Shown here piece by piece: positions 39,101-50,189 of a DNA stretch of 64,000 nucleotides. The translations under genes and the position numbers were made by a program. The first letter of the stretch is position 1. Each line of letters starts with the position of its first letter. The notes under the pieces were generated by a model. It did not search any database. It was given only the letters and a program-made list of their open reading frames with translations, and had not been told where the DNA came from. The DNA comes from Gigaspora rosea (Eukaryota > Glomeromycota > Glomeromycetes > Diversisporales > Gigasporaceae): assembly GCA_003550325.1 (NCBI GenBank), contig QKWP01002079.1, positions 17,144 to 81,143 on the forward strand, read 5' to 3'.

Positions 39101-42100
39101 AATAGAACAGGGTGAAACCTGAGTTACGAAATAGTTAAATCTGCTTTGTAAATCGGGTTAGGGTGAAATCTACGTTTTTTATTATATAAAAGCAGATTCA
39201 CTCTCATATGAAATCATAGCAGCTTTCACTATTTTGCAACTCAGGTTTCACCCTGTCATAATATAATTATCTTAAAATCATTATTTTAAAATATGCATTC
39301 AATAAAAATATTTCAACAAATTCTTTTGTAGCAAGTAAATATAAGAATCACAAGTTTTTAAAATTATTATTTGATAATTTTTTAATAATATGTATCTGAT
39401 AAATATTTTAACTTGTAATTTAATCAAATTATTAGAGAGTAAATACAAACTTTATTTTTTAAAATTATTATTTATAGTTTTAAAATATATATTTTACAAT
39501 AATTAATTAAATATTTCTATGAAATTATTAGTGGGTAAATATAAACTTATTATATTTATCTCTAAAATTTTACTGTATTTTAAATAATACTATTTTTAAA
39601 TTTATAATGCATATTTTTTCTATTAGAATGTAAGTATATAGTTACTAAAATTTTACTTGATATTATATTATACTAATTATAACCTTATAAATATATTTTT
39701 CTTGTTAAATTATTAGTTGGTAAGTATAAATTCTATTATTAAAAAAACAATTTATTTACCATACAGGGATCTTTTTTCTGCTTAAAAAAAATATATTTAG
39801 CATCTTGCAGCACAGAGTAGTGCAGCATAACATCTAGCACTATGCATAACAAATAATATAGAGAATATTATTTGTAGAATTGTGCTATATCAAATGCATG
39901 TAGTTATATGTAAAAAATCATATTAATACTGGATATTGTGCAATGCTGTGTGGTAGATCTAACAAAGTTTTACATAAATTGTGTAAGAAAATTTTGCAAA
40001 TTTATTGGTTAATAAAAGTGGTAAAATCTCACTCTGGGTGGTAAATAAGTAAATTGCTATTAATATAATAATCTTATTAAAATTATATTTTAAAATGCGC
40101 ATTCAATAAATATTTTAACAAATATTTTATCAAATTATTAGCTGGTAAGTATATTGATTTTTATAACTATAATTAGTATTCTTAAAAATTGTTTACAAAC
40201 TTATCATGAACTTTTTTTTTTGTGAATTATTAGTAGGTAAATATAAGCTTTATTATATTTATTTTTAAAACCATTATTGGCAATCTTAAAATATGTTATC
40301 TACAAATTTATAATACACATTATTTTATGTTAAATTATTAGAAGGCAAGTATAAGCTATATTAAATTTGTTATGAAATTATTATTGATGATTTAAAATAT
40401 GCATTTTAACAAATGCTTCTGTCAACTTATTAGTTAGTAAGTATAAACTATATTATATTTGTTTAAAATTCTCTAACAAATTTATAATGCACATTTTTTT
40501 ATATTAAATTATTAGTGGGTAAGTATAAGCTATATTATATTTGTTATGAAATTATTATTGATGATTTAAATCATGCATTTTAACAAATGCTTAAGCATAA
40601 GCTATATTATATTGGTTTAAAATTCTCTATCATTTATAATTCTTTAATATCTATTATTGGATTATTAGCAAGTAAGTATAAGTTTTATTATATTTATTTC
40701 AAATTTTATTGGAATTTTAAATTATATTATTACTAATTTAAATTTTTAGATGGTATGCATAAGCTTTATTATATGTTTTTAAAATTTTATTTGATATTAA
40801 ATTATATTATATGCTATCATAACTTTATAATACATATTTTTTATTAATTTATTAGCTAGTAAGTTATATTTATTTCTAAATATTTCATTTAATGATTTTA
40901 AATAATGTTATTTATAATTTTATTATATACATTTTCTTTGATTGAATTATTAGCACGTAAGTATAAGCTTTATTATATTTGTTTTCAAATTATTATTAAT
41001 AATTTTTAAAATATGCATTTAATAAATATTTAAAAATATTATCATTAATTTTATTAGCAAGTAATTATAAGTTTTATCATATTTTTTTAAATTTCTTATT
41101 TGATGATTTTAAATATATTATTCATAATTTTATAATATTATTTCTTTTATTAAATTATTAGTGAGTAAGTATAAACCTATTATATTTCTTTCAAACTTTT
41201 GATAAATTTTTAATAGATCTATTTATACCTTTATACACTTTTTTATTGAATTATTAGATTGTAAGTAAATGTTTCTAAAATTTCATTTATTTTTAAATTA
41301 CATTATTAATCACTCTAAAATCTAAAATTTTTTTTTTTGCAAATTGCTAGCTGGTACATATTGGATTTATTATAAATATTTATTAACTTACTATTCAATA
41401 ATTATTTTTATAATTCATATTTTTAACAAATGCTTTTGTAAAATTATTAGCTGGTAAATATAAGAATCTCAAGTTTAAAATATTATTTGATAATCTTTTA
41501 AAATATGTATCTGATAAATATTTTTAACAATGCTTCTATAAAATTATTAGCTCGTAAATATAATCTTTTATTTTTTAAAATTATTTTGTTTTTCAAAATA
41601 TACAATTTACAATATTAAAAAAATATTTCTGTCAAATTATTAGCGGGTAAACATAAACTTTATTATATTTGTCTCTAAAATTTTACTGTGTTTAAATAAT
41701 ACTACTATATTTATATATTTATAATTTATATCTTTATAATGCATATATTTAGATTGTAAGTCATAGTTACTAAAATTTCATTTGATTTTTATATTATAAT
41801 TCTAAATTTATAATGCATATTTTCTTCTATTAGAGTGTAAGTATATACATAGTACTAAAATTCCACTTGATTTTTATGTTATACTAATTATAACTTTATA
41901 TATATATATATTTTCTCTTGTAAATTATTTAGTTGGTAGGTATAAATTTTATTATCAAAAAAATTTATTTGACACGAGGTGAATTTTTTCTACTTAAAAA
42001 AAAAAAAATGCTTTTTTAGCATCTTGCCGTACAGCGCTAAATTTAACACATGCATGACAAATAATATAGATAGAATCATATAATATCAAATATATGTGAT

Positions 42101-42783
42101 TTAATTTTCAATATGGATGCTGTACAGTTTAAAGAAATTTTGGTTACACCAAATTTATTGGTTAGCCTAAGTAGTAAAATTTCACTCTGGGTGTTAAATA
42201 AATAAATCACTTATTTGACAATTTTAAATCACAATATTGTTAATCTATAAAATACATTTTTTATGTAAAATTTAGTGATGAGTAAATATAAACTTTATTA
42301 TTATTTTTTAAAATGATTATTATCTTAAAATATTTTAACAACAAAATTGTTATGCATTTTTGGTTGAATTATTAGGAAGTAAGTATATGCTTTAGTATAT
42401 TTGTTTTTAAATTTTTCATTTGATTTTTAAATTATATTATTTTTTTATCTTAAAATATTTTAACAACAAAATTGTTATGCATTTTTGGTTGAATTATTAG
42501 GAAGTAAGTATATGCTTTAGTATATTTGTTTTTAAATTTTTCATTTGATTTTTAAATTATATTATTTTTTAAAATGATTATTGATCTTAAAAAATTCTAA
42601 CAACAAACTTGTAATGCATTTTTGGTTGAATTATTAGTTTGTAAGTATATGCCTTAGTATATTTGGTTTTAAATTTTTCATTTGATTTTTAAATTATATG
42701 TTTACCTAATGTTGTAAATTTTAACAATTGCCTGTATAAATTTATTGGTTGGTATTTTTAACAGTGGATGTATTAAACCCTAA
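36188..42783 (+). CDS. Secreted double-knottin-like protein encoded by 3-nt micro-exons, copy 1
   Basis: Exon 1 (36188-36282) starts at an ATG in ccacaatga context and encodes 31 residues: a classic signal peptide (MKSNYF, a long I/L/V core, then TTASAS) and LLQK, ending in phase 2 before gtaatt. Downstream are 51 micro-exons, 50 of three bases and one of six (42276-42281), each between an ag acceptor (usually ttattag) and a gt donor (usually gtaagtata; gc at 38207 and 40345). The terminal exon is 42765-42783, ending in TAA. In the phase set by exon 1 the 270-nt message is open and encodes 89 residues. The mature part has 12 cysteines spaced C-x7-C-x5-CC-x6-C-x4-C then C-x5-C-x5-CC-x4-C-x6-C, two inhibitor-cystine-knot frameworks. 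Likely a secreted disulfide-rich effector or defence-type peptide; its target is unknown. Micro-exon boundaries are read from splice motifs, not transcripts. Confidence 0.85.
36572..36750. mobile_element. Intronic MITE shared by both gene copies
   Basis: gaggttattgataactgggc near 36574 is inverted near 36722-36750 (ggttatcaataacccggcat). The same insertion is present at 46992-47170 in copy 2, so it predates the gene duplication. It lies in the intron next to the micro-exon with the abnormal donor. Confidence 0.7.
38815..39310. repeat. Long-intron spacer repeat (also at 39745, 41950, 53890)
   Basis: Long introns of the micro-exon genes share a ~300-bp spacer beginning atttatttaccatgcagatg and containing tagcatcttgcc and ctctgtgtggtaaat. 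Copies at 38815-39080, 39745-40050, 41950-42220 and 53890-54160 each follow a cysteine micro-exon (ttg), showing higher-order block duplication. Confidence 0.7.
39107..39256. mobile_element. Intronic MITE with ~28-bp TIRs
   Basis: acagggtgaaacctgagtt at 39107 and its exact inverse ending at 39256, with complementarity continuing through cgaaatagt. Inserted in the long intron after the micro-exon at 38791; absent from the sister spacers. Confidence 0.85.
40142..42783 (+). other. Micro-exon block for knot module 2 (copy 1)
   Basis: Three-base exons start at 40142, 40234, 40342, 40434, 40516, 40669, 40750, 40856, 40954, 41058, 41162, 41258, 41351, 41451, 41551, 41644, 41753, 41834, 41933, then six bases at 42276, three bases at 42376, 42501 and 42638, and the terminal exon 42765-42783. 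Cysteine codons start in the micro-exons at 40142, 40750, 41351, 41451 and 41933, and one lies whole in the terminal exon. A worn unit near 40598 has lost its splice signals, and one near 42748 has a gg acceptor. Several triplets read tag or tga, which would be stops in phase 0 but are split between codons in phase 2. Confidence 0.8.
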
Positions 42784-45183
42784 TGGGCGATTTTAAATTA
42801 TAAATTATTAATAATTCATAGTCAATTATTAATATTGGTGAGTTAATGGCAAATAATAAATTACCTATAATACAGTTTATTTAAAAATTTGCTCACATGT
42901 TTTTTTTATATTGCAGAATAAATTTATTATTAAAAGGTGGAAGTTCAAAATCATGGAGTTAGAAGAATTTTTTATTTATTTTTTTATTTTACAATATAAA
43001 TTTATCAAGATTAATTTTTAAATCATTGAGTTAAAAGAATTTTATTTATTTTTTTTATTTTACAAACATAAATTTATCATGATATTTTTTAAAATCATGA
43101 AGTCGGAAGAAATTTATTTATTTTTATTTTACAAAATAAATTTATAAATACAATTTTTAAACTCTAATAAGTATAATTTTGTGGGTTTTTATAATTTTAA
43201 ATTTGCTTTTTTATAATCTAATGCAGTGAAACGGTTGAGAGTAGTATTTTCCATTTTATTAGTTTGGTAATATAAAGTTGATTTAGCGTTAAAAGCAGGA
43301 TTCATTATGAAATTCTGAAAACCATCATCTTACCATTAAAAGCTTGACATTCAGAATCAAAAGTTTTATTATCTCGACTATACAGTTACTTAAATTAATT
43401 TTGCAGCATTAATCCTAATGCTTGCAAAGTTATGTTTGGATGTGAATTGTAAGATAATATTTCATTTTAGCTTCAGAAATGTCCAAATGATACAAAATAT
43501 CTAATGAAATTAAATTCTTGTGATAAAATTTCAAAAATTAAAATTAGATAATTATTAAGCATGATACAAAACCTGTCCCACCATGTATATCGGTTTTGAG
43601 ACTTTCAATAATAGATTATAATGTTTTCAAATCCTATATCCTTTCGACATTGATACAAAACCTGTCCACCATGCATACCGATATTGGGAGGTTCAACAGT
43701 ATCAAGTATTGATTTGGTAAATTAATTTTCTATCAGATCTGAAAGGTTATCAAGTTTGAAAGGATCAGTTTTGGAAGTTAAATAATAATTGCATTTCTAT
43801 AGCTATGAAGAGGTATTTGTGTTTTTTCCTTCCGTGACTCTTGTTTGTAATCGTAAATGTTTTTTAAAGTTTCATGTAAGAATCAATCTTTAAATTGAAT
43901 GGTTCTTTTCAGAATCGTATTCCATCTGGATGATTTACAGTCGAAATAGTCGTCCAAAATGACTTAGAAAAGTATAATAAAGAAATGATGTGAAAAAATT
44001 TATCCTGAGTTTTTTATATAAAAAAAAAAATAAAGAAGATGCGCTTGATCATAATTTTGAAAGTTCAGAATTTAATAAGTTATCAGCAAACAAAAGTTTT
44101 GAACTGTTTTTATATGAATTTTTATTTTGTTTTCATATGAATTTTGCGAATGGTACACACAAAGAGCAAATTTGACGTGGGTTAGGTTGTATAGAAAAGT
44201 TTGGATTCGAAGAAAATAATGATTTTTACATATGCCGTGCCTGAAATTGCATCTTTAGGCGCATTTGACCGAAATTAGCCCCTGAAATTAGAACAGCTTT
44301 CGCGCTTTAGCTAGGAATTTTAAAAGTCCGATCCGGTCCAATCCCTGTCCGGAACTAGTTAAAAGTTCATTCATAACCATAGTCTTTTAACCAGTCTAAG
44401 TACAATAGTTTAAACAATCAAGCAGACTTAGAACTTCATTGGAAGCTAAAAAGGTTTTAGACCTCGAGTCTTTTGCAGACGCTGAAGAAGTTGAATATTT
44501 TCGTGCTTAATGTATAAAACAATAGCGGATGTAGAGACATGACCCAATCAATTTTTTTATATAAAAAAATCACATCCCTAAGCGGATGAAAATTGCACAT
44601 CAGACGAAGTTTTGATTATGGAACTGGTTCTGAAAGTCTGGTCCCAGAACCGATCCGAAACGGTTCGTTCTGAACTACATAACATTTCTAAACTTCAATA
44701 GATTCACACAAGTCAACATTCGATAATATTACAACAATCTTTTACTGTTTTAAAAGCAGAAGTTAATTTAATGCAAATATGATAAATGGTATCATGTGAT
44801 AAAAATTTTTGTGAATATAGGACAAACTTTATTATTATTATTATTATTATATTTGAAAACAATGCAATGCACTGGGAGTTACTACAACCGAAAAAACTTG
44901 CAATTCGCATTCGGGCGACATAACTCAAACCATTTTGACGACTTTGACAATCACAATATTATTATCTAATTTTCGAACCATATTTTTTTTGTATAATATG
45001 AAAAACTTATTAGAAATATGACATGATAATTTCAAACAAAAACACAGCAATTAGCCTTTTATAACGTAGCAAACTTTTTTTTTTTCTAAAAAAAAAATAT
45101 TTATCAAAATAGATTTTTTGACTATAAGATGCCGGTTCGTTGTATAGAAAACTGAAAGTAACATTATTTTGACAAGTTTTAAG
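42784..45183 (+). other. 3' flank of micro-exon gene copy 1 (duplicated)
   Basis: This 2.4-kb sequence is repeated after copy 2 (55198-58772, with insertions). It starts as a probable 3' UTR (aaataataaat near 42852) and includes a ~95-bp imperfect repeat (gatacaaaacctgtcc at 43564 and 43654) and a stretch rich in ccgatccgg words (44300-44680). The 61-codon frame at 43990-44175 is broken in the second copy, so it is probably not coding. Confidence 0.5.
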
Positions 45184-45187
45184 AAAA

Positions 45188-45797
45188 CATCCCTATAAGA
45201 AAAGTGGCACGGGTTGGTGTCGGGAATGCTCGAAATGGCACAGATCTTGTGGCACGCACAGAACGTTACGGAATGGCACGGTAAAAATGGCACGGACATT
45301 GCGGAAAGGGTGGCACGTAATACACTCATTGAAATGGCACGTTCAGATGACCCGTAAGTGACGTTACACACATGTTGTCTCGTGATACTGTTAAGATCAG
45401 TAAAGGATTTTTTTTTTTTTAAAAAAAAAAAAAAAAAGAGCGATATCTCATGATTTCACTAATTAAGCTTCCCTGTGTGTCTTAACAAAAAAAATTCCTT
45501 ACAAAATTTTGCTTCATATGCAGTTAGCTTGTTCATCTATATTGATTACTTATGTAAATTTATGTTTTAATAGTCGTTATCGCGGTGGCACGTGAATTTA
45601 CGTTCATTACCCGCGTGCCGATTCGACTAGCAAAACCCGAGCTATTTACGGTCCAATTGGCACGGGCATGCGGTCCCACACGGTCCACGGAATCCGTACC
45701 AATTCGGTCCATACTCGTACAAATCCGGATCTTGAACCGTGCCACAAATGCCCGTGCCTATCCGACGCAACCCGTGCCGATCCGGTCCAATTTTCTA
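45188..45797. mobile_element. GGCACGG-word element at the duplication junction
   Basis: Ends near ccctataagaaaagtggcac and the inverse ccaattttctatagg. Two blocks (45205-45355 and 45585-45790) are packed with ggcacgg, ggtccg and complements, separated by an A/T-rich centre. The paralogous site after copy 2 (58770) lacks it. The 71-codon + frame 45585-45800 and minus frames are by-products. Confidence 0.6.
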
Positions 45798-48700
45798 TAG
45801 GATAAATGGATAAATGGATTATGAGACATTTTCCGGATCATCCTCGGATCATCATAACAAACCCAACCTGGTACAGAAGCCTGAACTTTAATTCTGAATA
45901 ACCCTATTGGTAAAATGCCGTAATTGCCGTAATTCAGTAATTCTACAGTTTAGTCTAACTTTTTAAAAGACTGCCAATTTTGGACCAGGACGGATTTTGA
46001 AGCCTATTATTAATTAAATGCAAAAATGAAAAGATACAATTAGAAAGAGTTCAAAAAAGTATGATTTTGAGATATTCAAGCTTAATTTATCGGAAATTTA
46101 GTGTTTTTATTGGGGTAATCTTGTAATGTGCATACAAAAATTTTTTTCTGTCAATCTCCGAGCCGAATATTATCCATTTATAATGCAAATGAATATTTTT
46201 TTAATGAGATTTATTATAAAATTTTTTTAAAATGATTTTGTCTTCGAAAGGTTTTCGGAAAAATGCGACTAATAAGTTTAATCGGTTTTGGCATGCCAAT
46301 TAAAATAAATAAATTGTATTAACTGTAGATTGGGTAATAGTCTTAAACTACATGATTAGCGCAATAACCCTAGAAAATAAGAAATGATAAGTTTTTAGTC
46401 TAATCAAATCAGAAGTTCTTATCCTACAATCGCGGGCTAATGTTATCACCGCGGGCTAAAGTTATCCATTTTCATTCGTTTCACAATGTTTTTTTTTCAA
46501 AAATATCATAAATACAACTTGATCTCGATGAAAGGATAAAGAGGTTAAATTAACATTTCACTAACAGCTAGTAATAATTCATTCAGTCCAATATTAATTG
46601 TCACAATGAAATCAAATTACTTCATTTTAATTCTTATTATTGTTATTTTAAATGTTTACTTGACTACTGCCTCGTCTTCTCTCTTACAGAAAAGGTAATT
46701 TATTTGATTATTTTTATTAATAGATTATTTTTAAACATACTGTATAACTTAAATTTTAAAATTAATTATATTAAATGTATACACGCATTTTATATTGAAT
46801 TATTAGATGGTAAGCATAGGTTTACTATAATTGTTTCCAAATTAATATTGAATTAGTAGCATGTAAGTATGAGATTTAAGTATAAACTTTATTATTTACT
46901 TTTAAATTTCTTAAATATGCACCTAACGAATATTTTGATAAATGCTTCTACAATTATTAGCGGATAAGTATAAGTGTTATTATATTTTATGCGAGGTTAT
47001 TGATAACTGGGCATCATATTTCAATAAATTGATTAAGAAACAGAGGTCAAGGTACTAAGTAGAAGCTCAAAAAACTTGTATAACCTAAAAAATTTGGGCC
47101 TTTATTTCTGACCTGACCTTTATAAATTTTAATAAAACATAAGGGGTTATCAATAACCCGGCATATATTCATTCATTGTATGAGCTTACTATATTTATTT
47201 TTAAACTTTTCATTCGTCTTAAATAATTCTACTCGCAACTTTATATCTTATGATTAATTTTATTAAATTATTAGTTCGTAAGTATAATCTATGCTGCTGT
47301 ACTGTATTTATTATAAAATTATTATTGACGATTTTTAAAATGTACATTTTAATAAATGCTTTTGTCAACTTATTAGGGCGTAAGTATTAGCTATATTATA
47401 TTTGTTTAAAATTCTCTGGCAAATATTTTAACAAATGTCTCTGTCAAATTTTTAGCTTGTAAGTATAGGTTTTATCTCATTTGTTTTTAAAATTTTATTT
47501 AATTTTAAATTATGTTATTTATAAACTTATTACCATATTTTCTTTTAATGAAAATCAGACAGTAAATATAAGCGTTATTGTATTTCTTTTAAAATTTATT
47601 TGATTTTAGTATAAATATATAATGTATATCTTCTTTTATTGGTTTATTAGTCAGTAAGTATAGGTTTTTATGATTTTAATTATCTGTCTCCTATTGGATT
47701 ATTAGATCGTAAGTATAAGATCTATTTTTAGATTTTCATTTGATAATTTTTAATTACGTTATCAATAATTTATTAAATATATTTTCTCTTGTCAAATTTT
47801 TAGCTGGTATGCATAGGCTTTATTATATCTTTTTATTTGATTTTAAATTATGTTACATGCTGTCATAACTTTATAATGCGTATTTTTTTTATTAATTTAT
47901 TAGCGAGTAAGTATATATTTGTTTCTAATGTTCCATTTAATGATATTATAATGATATTTATAATTTTATTACATACATTTTTCTTTGATTGAATTATTAG
48001 CCGGTAAGTATAAGCTTCAGTTTTTCAAATTATTGTTAAAAATTTTTAAAATATGCATCTAACAAATACTTAAAAACATGTTTCTATTAATTTATTAGCA
48101 AGTAATTATAAGCTTTATTATATTTGTTTTTAAATTTCTCATTTGATGATTTTAAATATATTATTCATAATTTTATAGTATTATTTCTTTTATTGAATTA
48201 TTAGCAAGTGAGTATAAACCTTATTATATTTCTTACTAAATTTTGATAAAATTTTTAATAGATGCTATTTATAACCTTATATACATTTTTTTATTTAATT
48301 ATTAGTCTGTGAGTATAAGCTTCATTATATTTTCAAATTATTATTAATAATTTTTAAAATATGCATCTAACAAATATTTAAAAATGGTTCTAATTTATTA
48401 GAAAGTAATTATAAGCTTTATTATATTTGTTTAAATTTCTTATTTGATGATTTTAAATATATTATTCATAATTTTATAATATTATTTCTTTTATTGAATT
48501 ATTAGCCAGTAATTATAAACTTTATTATATTTCTTTCTAAACTTTTGATAAATTTTTTAATAGATGCTATTTTAACTTTATACATTTTTTTATTGAATTA
48601 TTAGTGAGTAAGTACATGTTTCTAAAATTTTACTTTTTTTAATTATATTATTAATTATTCTACAATCTAAATTTTTTCATGCAAATTGCTAGTTGGTATG

Positions 48701-48935
48701 TATTGGGATTTATTATAATTATTTATAAACTTACTATTCGATAATTTTAAATTATCCATTTTTATATTTAACAATCATATTGAACAAAACTATTAGCTAG
48801 TAAATATAAGAATTACAAATTTTTAAAAATCATTATTTGACAATTTGTTTAAACTTTGTGTCTGATAAATATTTTAACATGTTTCTTAGCCAGTAAATAT
48901 AAGCTTTATTTTTTAGAATTATTATTTATCAAATA

Positions 48936-49272
48936 CAAGTTTACTAAAATGCACCAATGGTGTTGAACACCAATATGCAGTGTAATGTAAATATCATTAT
49001 CAAAACAATAACAAAAAAAAACCAAAATTAAATTTAATAAATATTAAGTTAGTGTTAATAGTTAGTGTTAGGTGAGGCATAGTAATAGTAAAATTTTGCA
49101 ATTGGTTTTTTTTTAAAAAAAGGTGGTTATATAGATAAAATTTTGAGTTAAAGGTATTTTTTTAAAAAATTACGTTACACCTGATCTTTACATTACATTG
49201 CATTTAAAAAATTTGATTGGCAAAAATCATTATGGTGTGTTAACACCAGTGGTATGTTTTAGTAAACTCGTC
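48936..49272. mobile_element. MITE (GTTTACTAAAATGCACCA family), copy 1
   Basis: Terminal inverted repeats of about 45 bases (aagtttactaaaatgcacca and its inverse ending agtaaactcg), with a likely short duplication caaata. Related copies are at 52341-53026 and 55376-55737. Confidence 0.8.
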
Positions 49273-49319
49273 CAAATATATATATACTATATTTAAATAT
49301 ATATTTAATCACATTATTA

Positions 49320-49500
49320 GTAGGGTGCAGAGTGGGTCGGGCTAAACCCGGAAATTAGCGGGCCGGGCCGGGCTCGGGCCTAGTTTTGGGCTCACATTTT
49401 TATAAAGTGGGCCGGGCTCGGGTCGGGCCTAAAAAATATCGGGCTGGTGCCGGGCCTCTGTGATATACCCAATTAGGCCTGATTAGGCCCGTAAATCCTA
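49320..49500. repeat. GC-rich CGGGCC-word element
   Basis: A tract of cgggccgggccgggctcggg variants, starkly GC-rich against its surroundings, with possible ends tagggtgcagag and taaatcctag. It lies just after a leftover ttattag acceptor of the micro-exon array. Confidence 0.6.
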
Positions 49501-49588
49501 GAGGTAGGTTACGTATATACGCATATATATACTATATTTGTAGTTATAATGTAGGGGTAAGGTATTTTCAAATATACTTGCTTTTTGC

Positions 49589-49673
49589 TTTTTTTCAACA
49601 AAACCCGAGTTTGGCTTTTGTTGGTTATACAATATAACCAACAAAAGCCAAACTCGGGTTTTGTTGAAAAAAA
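49589..49673. repeat. Perfect 41-bp-arm palindrome
   Basis: Arms 49589-49629 and 49633-49673 (tcaacaaaacccgagtttgg inside) are exact complements around a three-base loop. A smaller hairpin follows at 49678-49708 (ttcttgtgcacta / tagtgcaagaa). Confidence 0.95.
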
Positions 49674-50189
49674 AAAATTCTTGTGCACTAACCGATATAG
49701 TGCAAGAATAAAAAATTGTGTTACTTGATTATCTTTTTTTTAAGTAATAAAGATTTTAATTTTTTTTAGACTTGCACCATACGTACATATGTACATAAAC
49801 TTCACTAGGTAGGAAAACATACCCTTAGTAAAATCAAAAAGCCAGACAAGTAAGTCTGGTGAACAAATATAGATTGATTAGAATAACATTCGTAAATTAA
49901 ACAATAATTAATATATATCTATATATTTTTTTTAGATTGTATACATAGTTGGGTCGATATATATCAAATTCTGTAGAATTATTTTTCTTAATTCAATTAT
50001 CTCCTGTAAGTATTGATAAAAATTATTCATCTTAATTAAGTAATGACGATTTGAATTATTCTATTATATATAATTAACATTACAATTTTTTTTTTTGGGA
50101 TTAGATAAAAAATGGATAATGGTATGCTAATGCGCTAAAGAACCATGATTCTAAATTAAATTTACTAACGCTCATCTATTATAATTAGA

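Larger units (their letters stand above)
36397..39719 (+). other. Micro-exon block for knot module 1 (copy 1)
   Basis: Three-base exons start at 36397, 36450, 36853, 36955, 37034, 37138, 37230, 37304, 37404, 37506, 37616, 37705, 37812, 37912, 37998, 38103, 38204, 38290, 38459, 38530, 38624, 38706, 38791, 39332, 39436, 39532, 39627 and 39717. A 29th candidate at 36542 has the donor ataagt and is probably skipped. Micro-exons supplying the first two bases (TG) of cysteine codons begin (tg at positions 2-3) at 36397, 37404, 37998, 38103, 38791 and 39717. Introns are mostly 47-115 bases; those after 36452 and 38793 are longer because of inserts. The motif at 36450 could also be read as a six-base exon from 36447. 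Confidence 0.8.

Noticed and set aside
36290..42720. Micro-exon array as a plain minisatellite or CRISPR-like array
   Set aside because: Units share acceptor and donor motifs at exactly a 3-base distance, the flanking exons set a single phase that stays open, and the result has an ordered double cystine-knot spacing. A neutral satellite would not conserve splice sites while varying only the triplet, and spacers of three bases rule out CRISPR.
43990..44175. 61-codon frame in the 3' flank of micro-exon copy 1
   Set aside because: The duplicated sequence near 57590-57770 has indels that break the frame, with no sign of coding constraint.
44713..44928. Minus-strand open frame rich in isoleucine
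   Set aside because: Created by an (att)n microsatellite; unit number differs in the second copy near 58405.
45585..45800. Overlapping open frames in the GGCACGG element
   Set aside because: Both strands are open because of GC-rich word repeats; the element is absent from the paralogous locus.
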